Origin: Olegusella massiliensis
GTDB taxonomy: Bacteria; Actinomycetota; Coriobacteriia; Coriobacteriales; Atopobiaceae
Reading direction: 5' to 3'
DNA length: 64,000 nt
NCBI RefSeq assembly: GCF_900078545.1
Contig: NZ_FLLS01000002.1
Span: 744,001-808,000, forward strand
Below are positions 17,997 to 27,204 of this stretch, piece by piece. The translations under genes and the position numbers were made by a program. The notes under the pieces are model-generated. The model made no database searches, was not told where the DNA came from, and saw only the letters and a list, made by a program, of their open reading frames with translations. The stretch's first letter is position 1; each line of letters begins with the position of its first letter.

Positions 17997-18248
17997 TTAC
18001 ATTCCCGTGCGTTTTCGCCACTCTTCACGGAACTCCTCAACCTCTTCATCTGTCGTGCGGTGGGTTGGAGTTAATCCTTCTTTGCGGAATTGCTCGCGGA
18101 TTCTTGCTTGGTTTTCCTTGTTTTGCTCATCTACCATTCGATTAAAACGATAACTCTGGATTGCCCTATATATGAAATAGGGGCTAATTAAAATCACGCC
18201 GACGATTCCAAGAATGCCCATCCATGCAAGATACGATACATATGACAT
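17997..18248 (-). CDS. Small single-pass membrane protein
   Basis: 83 residues with AAAGGTG nine bases before the ATG. Residues about 5-30 form one hydrophobic segment (LAWMGILGIVGVILISPYF), followed by a highly charged helical tail rich in Glu, Arg and Lys. No family recognised. Coding is supported by the ribosome site and the clean membrane-plus-charged-tail layout. It converges on the TPR-like pair and lies upstream of tRNA-Glu on the opposite strand. Confidence 0.6.
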   Translation of the reverse strand: MSYVSYLAWMGILGIVGVILISPYFIYRAIQSYRFNRMVDEQNKENQARIREQFRKEGLTPTHRTTDEEVEEFREEWRKRTGM

Positions 18249-18402
18249 AAGAAATCACACCTTTAAAAATCAGTGCTTATTCGTAAAATCATTTTAGTCA
18301 ATCTACACAAATGGTAAAACTCACATTGAAACTGGTGGGATAAAAAATCTTTTATTCCTGCACTACCAGTAGAGCGATGTGCATGGTATACTCTTTGACC
18401 GC

Positions 18403-18477
18403 GTCCCCATCGTCTAGCGGTTAGGACACCGCCCTTTCAAGGCGGCGACACGAGTTCGAGTCTCGTTGGGGGCACCA
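18403..18477 (+). tRNA. tRNA-Glu (anticodon TTC)
   Basis: 75 nt with encoded CCA. Acceptor GTCCCCA/TGGGGGC, anticodon stem CCGCC/GGCGG around CTTTCAA, anticodon TTC. A TATACT -10-like hexamer lies 10 bp upstream. Confidence 0.95.
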
Positions 18478-18491
18478 TTTTTGCATTACTG

Positions 18492-18515
18492 ACCGCCTTC
18501 GGGCGGTTTTTTCTT
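18492..18515 (+). terminator. Terminator of tRNA-Glu (UUCG tetraloop)
   Basis: ACCGCC-TTCG-GGCGGT followed by a T-rich tail, 14 bp after the tRNA. The UUCG loop is unusually stable. Confidence 0.9.
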
Positions 18516-18533
18516 TTAGAGTGTGTTTTAGAC

Positions 18534-18618
18534 TGGTAGGGGCGGTGGGACTCGAACCCACAAGACCAAGGTCGGCGGATTTTAAGTCCGCTGCGTATGC
18601 CAATTCCGCCACGCCCCC
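18534..18618 (-). tRNA. tRNA-Leu (anticodon TAA)
   Basis: 85 nt with encoded CCA and the long variable arm of class II tRNAs. Acceptor GGGGGCG/CGCCCCT. Anticodon stem GCGGA/TCCGC around CTTAAAA gives TAA. It converges on tRNA-Glu; the UUCG hairpin between them lies 18 bp beyond its 3' end but has its T-run only on the plus strand. Confidence 0.95.
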
Positions 18619-18709
18619 ATATATACAAGAACAACGCATGAGCGAAAGTTGTGTGGCAGATATTATAACAAGCCAAATCACAGAGTGAGTTCCAACTTTG
18701 CACAGATTT

Positions 18710-19720
18710 TTAGTCGAAATGAGTAAAGTTGGGTCTCCAACCCACAACTGTCGTCTCTTTTCGAATAGCTGCGTCCAGCGTCAAGGACATGCCAACGAGC
18801 AAATCTGATTCACTTACTGTCAGTGTCTCACAGCCCGTCTGTTTCATAAGCTCGCTTATAGCAACGCTTCCCGCAAGAATAACTGGCGCACGCTTTGCTT
18901 GCAGACCAGGAAGCTTTGCTCGCTCCTCTACAGTCAGACCTGCAAGTTTTTCTTCTAAAGCACAAACCTGCTGATAGTCAAGCTCGCTCAAATGTACGCG
19001 CGCACTATCGTAGGGTTCCAATTCAAGTGTCATAGCCACGAGCGAAGTTGCCGTACCACCACAGGCAAGCAATTTTTCTGCCTGCAAGTGCAAGCTATGT
19101 GCCTCAGCAATTACGGGTGCAAATTGTTCTGCTGCAAACTCATGTGCTGCACGCAAATCCTCCACACAAACCCGCTTTTGCTGGGAAAAATAACGATCGG
19201 TCAACCTGCGACAACCCACGTTGGTTGAGCGCACCAGCCCCATATCAAGCCCTGCTGCCGACAACATGCCCCAAGCAAGCTCGGTTGAGCCGCCCCCATT
19301 GTCTGCTACCAATAATTTGTGAGCAAAAAAATCCTGTGCAACACCCAAGAAGGTTAGTTGCCCCTCAACTTCACCAGGAATCACTTGGGGAAGAAGACCT
19401 AAGGCCTGCAGACGATATAACAGCTCATCAGAGTTTTCCGCATCACGAGCAGCACTCGTAAGTGTGCACACCGCCCACTCTGCCCCAGCCTCTTGAGCTG
19501 TCGCAACATAGGCAGCAATACACTCACTTACGCGATTGATAGCTGCAGAATCTAGCCTACCTGTCTTATCCACACCTGCACCAAGGTTGACAATGGTAGA
19601 TTGCTTGGTGAGCGCAACCACACGCCCCTTGTGCACTCGAGACAAAGCCAGACGCGCTGTCACCGTACCAATATCAATAACTGCCAACAGGCAATCAGCA
19701 GCATCCCCATCTGTAGCCAT
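18710..19720 (-). CDS. Ppx/GppA-family phosphatase
   Basis: 336 residues with the actin-like fold motifs of exopolyphosphatase/ppGppA phosphatase: LAVIDIGTVTARLAL near 12-26, TSAARDAENS, the phosphate loop VADNGGGSTELAWG and GGTATSLVAMTL. It hydrolyses polyphosphate or pppGpp; the short length (no C-terminal HD domain) is usual in actinobacteria. Its ATG overlaps the stop of the FtsB-like gene by one base (TAATG), so it is last gene of mfd-mazG-ftsB-ppx. This order is common in actinobacteria. Confidence 0.9.
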   Translation of the reverse strand: MATDGDAADCLLAVIDIGTVTARLALSRVHKGRVVALTKQSTIVNLGAGVDKTGRLDSAAINRVSECIAAYVATAQEAGAEWAVCTLTSAARDAENSDELLYRLQALGLLPQVIPGEVEGQLTFLGVAQDFFAHKLLVADNGGGSTELAWGMLSAAGLDMGLVRSTNVGCRRLTDRYFSQQKRVCVEDLRAAHEFAAEQFAPVIAEAHSLHLQAEKLLACGGTATSLVAMTLELEPYDSARVHLSELDYQQVCALEEKLAGLTVEERAKLPGLQAKRAPVILAGSVAISELMKQTGCETLTVSESDLLVGMSLTLDAAIRKETTVVGWRPNFTHFD

Positions 19721-20568
19721 TAGCCTAAATCCTCCCTGTGATACTGGAAGATAAAGTCGAGAAGTTTTTGCTGAAAAGACCCCGTATTGATGGTTTTGGT
19801 CTCCTCAGTTGGCTTGCGCGCATCCTGAGAACTTACGGTCTCGTTGCTTTTTTTGCTATCGCCACTGCCATCTAGGCCCTCAACCACAACACCCGTTTCG
19901 CCCTGATTGACATAGCCACGTTTACGCGCTTCGTCCTCAATGCCTTCGCTCGTTTGTAGGCGCTCAATATCACCCAACAGCTCACCATTTTTATCTTTGA
20001 GCTGAGTGTAGTGTGCTTTGAGATCCTCCTGAGTACGACGAGCCACATAATAATCGCGCAGGGGAGGATATACCGCAAAGACAAGCAAAGCCACGATTGC
20101 AAGCGCAATACAACCTTTGATGCGGCCAGGTGTTGCCGTCACAAAACCAACAATACGCGCAGGAATGCTCTGTCTCGCAGACGCATGTTCTCGGCGCTTT
20201 TCTTGCCTCAAACTCTGCTCTGCCCTCACGCTACGACGCACAGGCACACGCTTATCGCCCTTGGAGCTCATGTCTGCAACACCCGAATGAGGCGCATCCG
20301 TCTTGTGTTTATGAAAAGAAAAAGAAGGCTTAAAACCCGCACCAGAACGTTTGGAGCGTTTTGGCTGAGGCACATTAACAACCTCACCAGGCAAAATACG
20401 ACGCGGACCCTCGGGCGGAAGCTCATCGAGAGGGCTTGGATTGTTACGTGTAGCAGTTTTTGCAGCCTCAGCCTCACGCTTCACCGCTGTGCGGCGCGCG
20501 CGATCACGCTCGTCGGTATTCGAACTGCTATAACGCAATCCGGGTAGCTCAATGTTGCCCTGGCTCAT
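19720..20568 (-). CDS. FtsB/DivIC-type septum formation initiator with long N-terminal extension
   Basis: About 282 residues from ATG 20568; none of the candidate starts (20637, 20607, 20568) has a clear ribosome site. Roughly the first 130 residues are charged and disordered (many Arg, Lys, Ser, Pro). Then comes one membrane helix (IALAIVALLVFAVYPP), a short coiled coil (RTQEDLKAHYTQLKDKNGEL) and the family motif EDEARKRGYVNQGE. FtsB/DivIC proteins link late divisome parts outside the membrane. The cytoplasmic extension is much longer than in E. coli FtsB. Gene order with mazG and ppx supports the call. Confidence 0.82.
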   Translation of the reverse strand: MSQGNIELPGLRYSSSNTDERDRARRTAVKREAEAAKTATRNNPSPLDELPPEGPRRILPGEVVNVPQPKRSKRSGAGFKPSFSFHKHKTDAPHSGVADMSSKGDKRVPVRRSVRAEQSLRQEKRREHASARQSIPARIVGFVTATPGRIKGCIALAIVALLVFAVYPPLRDYYVARRTQEDLKAHYTQLKDKNGELLGDIERLQTSEGIEDEARKRGYVNQGETGVVVEGLDGSGDSKKSNETVSSQDARKPTEETKTINTGSFQQKLLDFIFQYHREDLG

Positions 20569-20740
20569 GTCTGCTGCTTCGTTTCTGCATCGTATTTGAC
20601 CAGCCATCGCGAAATCCGTAACTCGCGATACATTCATTATGCCGCAGCCACACGCTGTATTGTGACAAGGTTGAAAGACTAGACCATTTTTCCAAGCTCA
20701 CATCAAATCAATAGTACCCACGAGGCACAGCAAAACCATG

Positions 20741-21676
20741 CTATGCACGCTCTTCTTGTTTGCTCTGCAGCCAAAAATCTTCAAGTTGAGCAGTAGAAAG
20801 ATCAGAAATATCCTTATCATTGGCCGCTGCAAGTTCTTCCATGCGCGCCCAACGACGACGAAACTTACGATTAGAAGCTGCAAGGGCTGACTCAGCATCA
20901 ATGCCCTGCCAACGCGCAACGTTTACCAATGCAAAAAGCAAATCACCAAATTCCTCAGCAGCAGCATCACTTCCCTGCTCTTCTGCCTCAAACTCTGCGC
21001 GCTCTTCAGCAACCTTATCCCAGACGCCTGCTAAATCATTCCATTCAAAGCCAGCCTTTGCTGCTCGTTTTGAAATCTTTTGAGCTTGCGCAAGTGCCGG
21101 CAAGCTCATCGGTACAGAGTCAAGGAGACCTTGCTTATCGTCAGCGTCCCCGGCTGCTGCGCGCTCATCTTGCTTTACGCGATCCCAGATATCGAGTACT
21201 TTTCCTGCAGAATCAACCGCACCCAGCGCCGCTGCATCGCCAAAGATATGAGGATGACGACGTATCAATTTTTCGTTGAGCTCACGACACACATCATCAA
21301 TATCAAAAAGACCACCACGACCACCCGATATACCGCCATCCGCGGCAATCTGTGAGTGAAGCAACACTTGTTCAAGCACATCACCCAGCTCTTCGCGCAG
21401 ATGAAGCTCATCGTTGTCCTCGATGCATTGCACTGCCTCGTAAGCCTCTTCAATCATGTTGCGCGTAATGGAATGATGCGTTTGTACCTTGTCCCAAGGA
21501 CAGCCATCGGGCTGGCGCAATCGCCAAATCATGCGCACAAGACGGTCGAATTGTGGATGCATTGTGGGAGCGCCTTCACGTGCAGCAATCTGTTCATCAA
21601 TAGTTCTTGCAAGACTGGCACTATCATCAGGGATAAGAGATGGCCTTTGCGTACCCTCAATGTTTTGCTTTGTCAT
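20741..21676 (-). CDS. mazG: Nucleoside triphosphate pyrophosphohydrolase MazG
   Basis: 311 residues; GAGAGG lies before the ATG. Two MazG folds: the first (about 45-135) has WDKVQTHHSI, then the metal-binding EEAYEAVQCIE and EELGDVLEQVLLHSQIA; the second (about 200-285) includes WDKVAEERAEFE and EEFGDLLFALVNVARW. It cleaves (d)NTPs to monophosphates and is a housekeeping enzyme linked to nucleotide-pool cleaning. It follows mfd after 35 bp and precedes the ftsB-like gene, a frequent actinobacterial arrangement. Confidence 0.93.
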   Translation of the reverse strand: MTKQNIEGTQRPSLIPDDSASLARTIDEQIAAREGAPTMHPQFDRLVRMIWRLRQPDGCPWDKVQTHHSITRNMIEEAYEAVQCIEDNDELHLREELGDVLEQVLLHSQIAADGGISGGRGGLFDIDDVCRELNEKLIRRHPHIFGDAAALGAVDSAGKVLDIWDRVKQDERAAAGDADDKQGLLDSVPMSLPALAQAQKISKRAAKAGFEWNDLAGVWDKVAEERAEFEAEEQGSDAAAEEFGDLLFALVNVARWQGIDAESALAASNRKFRRRWARMEELAAANDKDISDLSTAQLEDFWLQSKQEERA

Positions 21677-21711
21677 AGCTACCTCTCTATACGCGGATGC
21701 GACACGTGATG

Positions 21712-24700
21712 CTATTGCTCATCTTCTTCTACATCATCATTGCCGCCAACCGCTTCAAGTACACCGAGTGCAGCAGGCATGACCTGTTCTTCCGACTTGT
21801 GGAAGGGGTAGATGAGTTTGTTCGTCTGGGGATAATACAGTCCGCGACGCTCACGCACACGCAGTGACAGCTCACGGCTCAGCTTGATACCAATATAAGT
21901 CAGCCTACTTGCTGCCAAAGAAACCGACGCTACGCCCAAGCGCGATGCGCGGATGCGAATGCGCGCACGGTCAAAAAGATTTTTTGCTGCCAGCGGCATC
22001 GCGCCGTAGCGCTCCTCAAGCTCAATTTGCAGCTTATCGACCTCAGCTAATTCTTCAGCGCCTGCCAGCTTGCGGTAGGTCAGTACACGACGATCAACCT
22101 CAGGCAAATATTCTTCTGCCAAGAAGTAATCTGCAGGTAAATTGATAGCAACGTCGGGTTGAGCAAGATTCTCTTCGCTCGTCTCGCCTCGTGCTTCAGC
22201 AACTGCCTGACTGAGCATCTGTGTAAAGAGATCAAAACCAACGCTCGATAAATTACCATGCTGCTCTGCACCCACAAGCGACCCCGCACCGCGAATCTCC
22301 AAGTCACGCATAGCAATTTTCATGCCGCTGCCGAGTTCTTGATACTCATTGATAGCGGTGAGGCGGTCAGTCGCCTCGGGCGTGAGGGGCTGCTCAGGAG
22401 GAAACATAAAGTAGGCATACGCCTGAGTATGTCCACGCCCTACACGGCCCTTGAGTTGGTACAACTGTGCCAAGCCTAGGCGCTGTGAGTCTTCGATAAT
22501 CAAGGTATTGGTATGTGGATTATCAATACCACTTTCGATGATAGTTGTCGCGATAAGAACATCAATGTCATGCGCTTCAAACTCCATCATGACATCTTCA
22601 ACCTTAGAAGCTGTCATCTTGCCATGCGCCACGCCAATGCGCGCCTCGGGCGCTGCTTCCATCACGCGAGCAACCGCATCGTCAATAGTATGTACGCGGT
22701 TTGATACGTAATATACCTGTCCCTTGCGTGCCATTTCCTCACGTATCGCCGCTGATACCACGTCAGGATCATACTCCCCTACACTCACCATAACAGGCAG
22801 CCTACCTGGAGGAGGTGTCATGATAAGACTCATATCACGCACGCCACTCATCGCCATTTGCATCGTACGTGGAATGGGCGTAGCCGAAAGCGTGAGTACA
22901 TCAACTTGCTCTCGCAGGTTTTTGAGCTGCTCTTTGTGTTGGACGCCAAAGCGCTGCTCCTCGTCAATGATAACAAGGCCAAGGTCATGGGGATTAACAT
23001 CTGCCGATAGCAGACGATGCGTACCGATAAGCACGTTGACTTTGCCCTCTGCAAAGTCTGCTATGGCACGGCGTGTCTTTGCGGGAGTCACAAAGCGCGA
23101 TAGCACGCACACATTCAGATCAAAGGGAGCAAAGCGAGCAAAGAAGGTCTCATAGTGCTGTTGCGCCAAAATCGTCGTAGGACACAACACCATGACCTGC
23201 TTGCCATCTTGACAGCACTTAAATGCAGCTCGCAAAGCAACTTCGGTTTTGCCAAAACCTACATCACCACACAGCAGGCGGTCCATCGGACGATTGCTTT
23301 CCATATCCGCTTTGATGTCAATGATGGCAGATCTTTGATCAGCTGTCAGCTCATAGGGAAAATTGGCTTCCATATCAAGCTGCGCTGGCGTATCTGGTGC
23401 AAAGGAATAGCCCGCAACTGTTGCGCGACGCGTATAGAGATCCACCAAGTCAAAAGCGAGCTTTTTTGCTGAAGCGCGCGCCTTGTTGGTCGCACGACTC
23501 CAGTCAGCGGTATTAAGTCTTGTCAAACGTGGAGATGCGCCGTCGGCACCTACATAGCGTGTCAGACGATCAGCTTGCTCTATAGGCACAAACAACAAAT
23601 CGCCTGCTGCATATTCCAGGCGGAAGAAGTCCGATGGTGCGCCAAAGTCGCTTCTGCGCTCAATTGCAGCAAAAAGCGCAATACCATGGGTTTCATGCAC
23701 CACATAGTCCCCTGGCTTAAAGGGAAAGCTCACTTCAGTAGGATCGATATGCCGGCTGCGATGACGTTTGCGTTTGGCTATACGCGAAGTTAAATCAGAC
23801 ACAGAAAGCAGTGCAAGACGAGCCGAAGGCAAGACAACACCCGCAGGCACAGGTGCATCAATAAAATTCACCATACCTGCCTTGAGCGGACGAGCGGACG
23901 CATTGGCATCAGGCGACTCTATGGGCACTTGATTTTCGGGGTCAGCGCCAAGCGTTTCGCAAAAAGCAATATGCTCTGCCGAGAAAGTCTGCTTCAACGC
24001 TTCACGCGCACGGCGATCGGGCATAGCAAAAAGCACCGTGCTACCGTTGTTGAGCAACTCGCGAACACGACCAAGCAAACGTGTATCTGTACCGGCGATG
24101 CCAGGCTGCTTAACTTCAATCTGGGCGGTTACCGTACCTCCCGTACGAAGAATAGACGAGAGCGACAAGCGTTGTTGCTTACCAAAATCTAGATTGCGTG
24201 GCGCGGTATAGAGTTCGGAAATATCAATACGCTTGGCATTGGCTGTGGCACTCACCTCTTCATAGCTACGCATGCAATCATCAAATAACGCGCGAGGCTC
24301 CGCAAGAACAACCAGCATATCTTTGCTCATATGCTCCAGCGGACTGCTCGTTTTGCCGTAAAGCTGAGGGAGATAACGTTCAAGCGTTGGATCAGCTGCA
24401 CGTTGCTGAATCAGCTCCACATCAGCAGCAATATCGGTTGAATCTTGTGCAGCGTTATAGAGTGCGCGACTCGCATTGGCAACGGTACGGTCGGTAAGCG
24501 CCAACTCGCGGCATGGTACTACCGTCACGCCCTCGAGCTCACCAATGGTTTGCCCTGTTGAGGCCACCATGCGACGCACGCGGTCAATCTCATCACCAAA
24601 AAATTCAATACGCACAGGGCTTGTAGCTTGGGCTGGAAACACATCAATCGCATCACCATGCGCATAAAAGAGACCGGGGGTGTCGACTTGTCCTGCTTCT

Positions 24701-25197
24701 CCCGCATCGGAATAACCCATGCTCACAAGCACGCGCGCGGCATCACTAAACTCGACTTCATCGCCGATATCAAATCGTTTGCTCGCAAAATAATCCGTAC
24801 CATATGGTGGTACGCGACGAAGTAAGGCATGGGCGCTCGCTACCACAAGGACCTGCTCGCCCACAGAAAGTTTGGCTACTGCTTGGCAGCGCGCACCAAT
24901 TACTGCTTGATTGGGCTGCTTGTCAGACCAGGGGTAATCCCGCCGATCGGGATAACGCAAAACGCGCTCTTGCCCCAACCAAGCAGCAAGCGAGCGAGCG
25001 GCAAGGTCAGCCGCATCCTCACCTGGCACTACAAAAAGACAGGGTCGTGGATTTTGCGCCCATAGTGCAGCCACCATCAAGGGGCGTGCAGACTGCGCAA
25101 GCGCAAGCGTCGCGTCTTTACCAGCGCACAACTCCTGCAAGAGAGGTTTTAATTCGGGGGCAGCCAACAGGCGCCGAGCAACACGATTTATTAGCAT
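21712..25197 (-). CDS. mfd: Transcription-repair coupling factor
   Basis: 1161 residues from the ATG at 25197, whose product starts at the normal family position; an in-frame start at 25275 would run into the divergent gene. Order: UvrB-like N-terminal domains that recruit UvrA (to about 340), the RNA-polymerase-interacting Tudor-like domain (PGDYVVHETHGIALF near 490), then the RecG-type translocase with Walker A CGDVGFGKTEVALRA near 640, DEEQRFG near 742, and LSATPIPRTMQ. Mfd releases stalled RNA polymerase and starts nucleotide-excision repair. First gene of the mfd-mazG-ftsB-ppx unit. Confidence 0.96.
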   Translation of the reverse strand: MLINRVARRLLAAPELKPLLQELCAGKDATLALAQSARPLMVAALWAQNPRPCLFVVPGEDAADLAARSLAAWLGQERVLRYPDRRDYPWSDKQPNQAVIGARCQAVAKLSVGEQVLVVASAHALLRRVPPYGTDYFASKRFDIGDEVEFSDAARVLVSMGYSDAGEAGQVDTPGLFYAHGDAIDVFPAQATSPVRIEFFGDEIDRVRRMVASTGQTIGELEGVTVVPCRELALTDRTVANASRALYNAAQDSTDIAADVELIQQRAADPTLERYLPQLYGKTSSPLEHMSKDMLVVLAEPRALFDDCMRSYEEVSATANAKRIDISELYTAPRNLDFGKQQRLSLSSILRTGGTVTAQIEVKQPGIAGTDTRLLGRVRELLNNGSTVLFAMPDRRAREALKQTFSAEHIAFCETLGADPENQVPIESPDANASARPLKAGMVNFIDAPVPAGVVLPSARLALLSVSDLTSRIAKRKRHRSRHIDPTEVSFPFKPGDYVVHETHGIALFAAIERRSDFGAPSDFFRLEYAAGDLLFVPIEQADRLTRYVGADGASPRLTRLNTADWSRATNKARASAKKLAFDLVDLYTRRATVAGYSFAPDTPAQLDMEANFPYELTADQRSAIIDIKADMESNRPMDRLLCGDVGFGKTEVALRAAFKCCQDGKQVMVLCPTTILAQQHYETFFARFAPFDLNVCVLSRFVTPAKTRRAIADFAEGKVNVLIGTHRLLSADVNPHDLGLVIIDEEQRFGVQHKEQLKNLREQVDVLTLSATPIPRTMQMAMSGVRDMSLIMTPPPGRLPVMVSVGEYDPDVVSAAIREEMARKGQVYYVSNRVHTIDDAVARVMEAAPEARIGVAHGKMTASKVEDVMMEFEAHDIDVLIATTIIESGIDNPHTNTLIIEDSQRLGLAQLYQLKGRVGRGHTQAYAYFMFPPEQPLTPEATDRLTAINEYQELGSGMKIAMRDLEIRGAGSLVGAEQHGNLSSVGFDLFTQMLSQAVAEARGETSEENLAQPDVAINLPADYFLAEEYLPEVDRRVLTYRKLAGAEELAEVDKLQIELEERYGAMPLAAKNLFDRARIRIRASRLGVASVSLAASRLTYIGIKLSRELSLRVRERRGLYYPQTNKLIYPFHKSEEQVMPAALGVLEAVGGNDDVEEDEQ

Positions 25198-25228
25198 AAG
25201 AACATGGTACCATTCAACGAAGTCAGCG

Positions 25229-26206
25229 ATGGGTGGGGCAACAGAAAGGGATGCTATTTTGAGCGGTAAGCTCACCGATAAGGCACTGGAATTTGCGCGC
25301 TACCGAAGCGTACGCAGAATAGTCACCAGCATTGCTGTTGTATGTTCTGCTCTACTTCAGGCATTTGTATTACAAGTATTTATCCGACCTTCGGGCCTTC
25401 TGTCCAGTGGCTTTACAGGACTTGCAATTCTCATAGACCGCATTGCTTCCTTGGGCGGTCTTTCCTTTCCAACTTTTGCGGGTATGATTGCGCTCAATAT
25501 ACCCGTGGCACTTGTATGCTGGCGACACATTTCACATCGTTTTGTTATTTTTTCAAGTATACAAGTCGTCCTTGCATCAATGTTTTTGCAATTGCTGCAC
25601 TTTCAGCCATTGATGAACGAAACCATACTCAATGTTGTTTTTGGCGGCGTGCTATACGGTCTCTCTATCGCGGTTGCCCTGAAAGGTGGCGCATCTACTG
25701 GCGGTACTGATTTTATTTCTATGCTTGTGGCCAAACGTACCGGCAAGACCATTTGGTCGTATGTTTTTGCTGGTAATTGCCTTATGTTGGTGGTTTTTGG
25801 ATGGCTTTTTGGCTGGGAAAACGCTGCGTGGTCCATCATTTTTCAGTATCTCTCAACTCATACAATTTCGGCTTTTTATCATCGCTATGAACGTGTGACG
25901 TTACAAATTACCACGCAATTGCCCATGCAGATTCTTACTGCCTACCAATCACGCTATCGCCATGGCGCTTGCGTGGTGAATGGTTACGGTGGTTATTCAC
26001 ATAAAAAGATGTGGATGATTACCACCGTCATTTCCGCCTATGAGCAGGACGAAATCATACACCTCATCCGAACAGTCGATTCGCGTGCCGTCATCAACGT
26101 TATGCGCACTGAGACCTTTGTTGGCGGTTTTTATCGTGGTTCAATTGACGAACCCGTACCGACCGCATTGCCTCGCGATGATGGTGAAGTCACCATTGAG
26201 GGTTAA
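25229..26206 (+). CDS. YitT-family membrane protein (DUF161/DUF2179)
   Basis: 325 residues: five to six membrane helices (about 30-215) with the family motif GGVLYGLSIAVALKGGASTGGTDF, then a soluble DUF2179 domain (ITTQLPMQIL...TVISAYEQDEIIHLIRTVD). YitT proteins are widespread in Firmicutes and Actinobacteria; their transport role is unproven. The start is ambiguous: ATG 25229 has no ribosome site, while an in-frame TTG at 25259 has AGAAAGGG eight bases upstream. It diverges from mfd with only 31 bp between starts. A terminator follows. Confidence 0.85.
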   Translation: MGGATERDAILSGKLTDKALEFARYRSVRRIVTSIAVVCSALLQAFVLQVFIRPSGLLSSGFTGLAILIDRIASLGGLSFPTFAGMIALNIPVALVCWRHISHRFVIFSSIQVVLASMFLQLLHFQPLMNETILNVVFGGVLYGLSIAVALKGGASTGGTDFISMLVAKRTGKTIWSYVFAGNCLMLVVFGWLFGWENAAWSIIFQYLSTHTISAFYHRYERVTLQITTQLPMQILTAYQSRYRHGACVVNGYGGYSHKKMWMITTVISAYEQDEIIHLIRTVDSRAVINVMRTETFVGGFYRGSIDEPVPTALPRDDGEVTIEG

Positions 26207-26215
26207 GGGCAATCA

Positions 26216-26256
26216 GGGATTGCGAGTCTCGCTGCCTCACAATCCCCAAATTTTTT
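26216..26256 (+). terminator. Terminator of the yitT-like gene
   Basis: GGGATTG (26216-26222) pairs with CAATCCC (26240-26246), followed by CAAA and six T, 10 bp after the stop. Confidence 0.7.
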
Positions 26257-26320
26257 GCTTAATGCCACTCTGACAGGCTTATCGTTTATTTCTATAGTGC
26301 TGCCTTGGCCTCAGCCTCTT

Positions 26321-27163
26321 TTATGCAGGCGGAATAATGGTGCCTGCCAATGCAAGGCCCGCATCACTTAATGCCTGCTCAAAGACTTTGGCTGAACGTG
26401 TTGCAATTAAGTCAGCTGGAAAATCAATCTCATCTAAAAGCAGAGGAGCCTGCTGCAGACGACCCACGTTATAGGATATATGTGCATCAGTATTGACCGC
26501 AATCTGCACGCCCATCTCAGCGCAACGCTCAGCAATCTTGCGGCAATTATCGCGCACATGAGGGTCGTAATACTCAGCAAAGCTATGCTCATTAATTTCA
26601 ATGACCTTGTGCAAATCGCGTGCCACCGTCAGCAGCTCGTCAACATCAAACGGTACTCCTGAACGGCCGGTATGTCCTAAAATGAAGACTTTGGGATCTT
26701 CAAGTGCGTGTACATACATTTCTGTGGTCTCTACGATACTCGCGTTGTTGGTAAAGACTTTGCCATGTACGCTGGCGATAACGTAATCGCACTCCTCAAA
26801 GACATATTCCTTAAGTGTTATTGGCTTAATAGGGGTATCAACGATATTTTTGTCATAGGTCGTATCCCAACCAAACAAGTGACCGTCAAGATCAACAATA
26901 TCTGCCTCACAGCCATGCAACAAACGCACACCATGCCAGTCACGCGGCCAGCAATGAAAATTAGCAAAGTACTGGAAATTGCGCATATTGCGGCTCTCAA
27001 ACAGCATGTCCGAAAAGTGCTCGCTGATGCCTAGTAGTTCCAAGCCACAATCAGCTGCTGCACGTACATTTTCCTCGACTGTCGAATAGGCATGACGGGA
27101 ATAAACGGTATGCGTGTGCACATCACAAGCATAGCGTCGCTCCTGCGTAGATAAAGCTGTCAT
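26321..27163 (-). CDS. PHP-domain phosphoesterase (YcdX/histidinol-phosphatase-like)
   Basis: 280 residues from the ATG at 27163, which has AAGGGGGGAG seven bases upstream. Metal-binding PHP motifs are visible: DVHTHTVYS near 13-21, GISEHF, a central YVIASVHGK, HTGRSG and the C-terminal NTDAHIS. PHP enzymes are metal-dependent phosphoesterases; this shape is close to YcdX and to class II histidinol phosphatases, but no his genes are nearby. It follows the aminotransferase after 41 bp and is probably co-transcribed. Substrate unknown. Confidence 0.85.
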   Translation of the reverse strand: MTALSTQERRYACDVHTHTVYSRHAYSTVEENVRAAADCGLELLGISEHFSDMLFESRNMRNFQYFANFHCWPRDWHGVRLLHGCEADIVDLDGHLFGWDTTYDKNIVDTPIKPITLKEYVFEECDYVIASVHGKVFTNNASIVETTEMYVHALEDPKVFILGHTGRSGVPFDVDELLTVARDLHKVIEINEHSFAEYYDPHVRDNCRKIAERCAEMGVQIAVNTDAHISYNVGRLQQAPLLLDEIDFPADLIATRSAKVFEQALSDAGLALAGTIIPPA

Positions 27164-27204
27164 ACGTACTCCCCCCTTATCTTGTTTGCATGACAATCGC
27201 TGAC

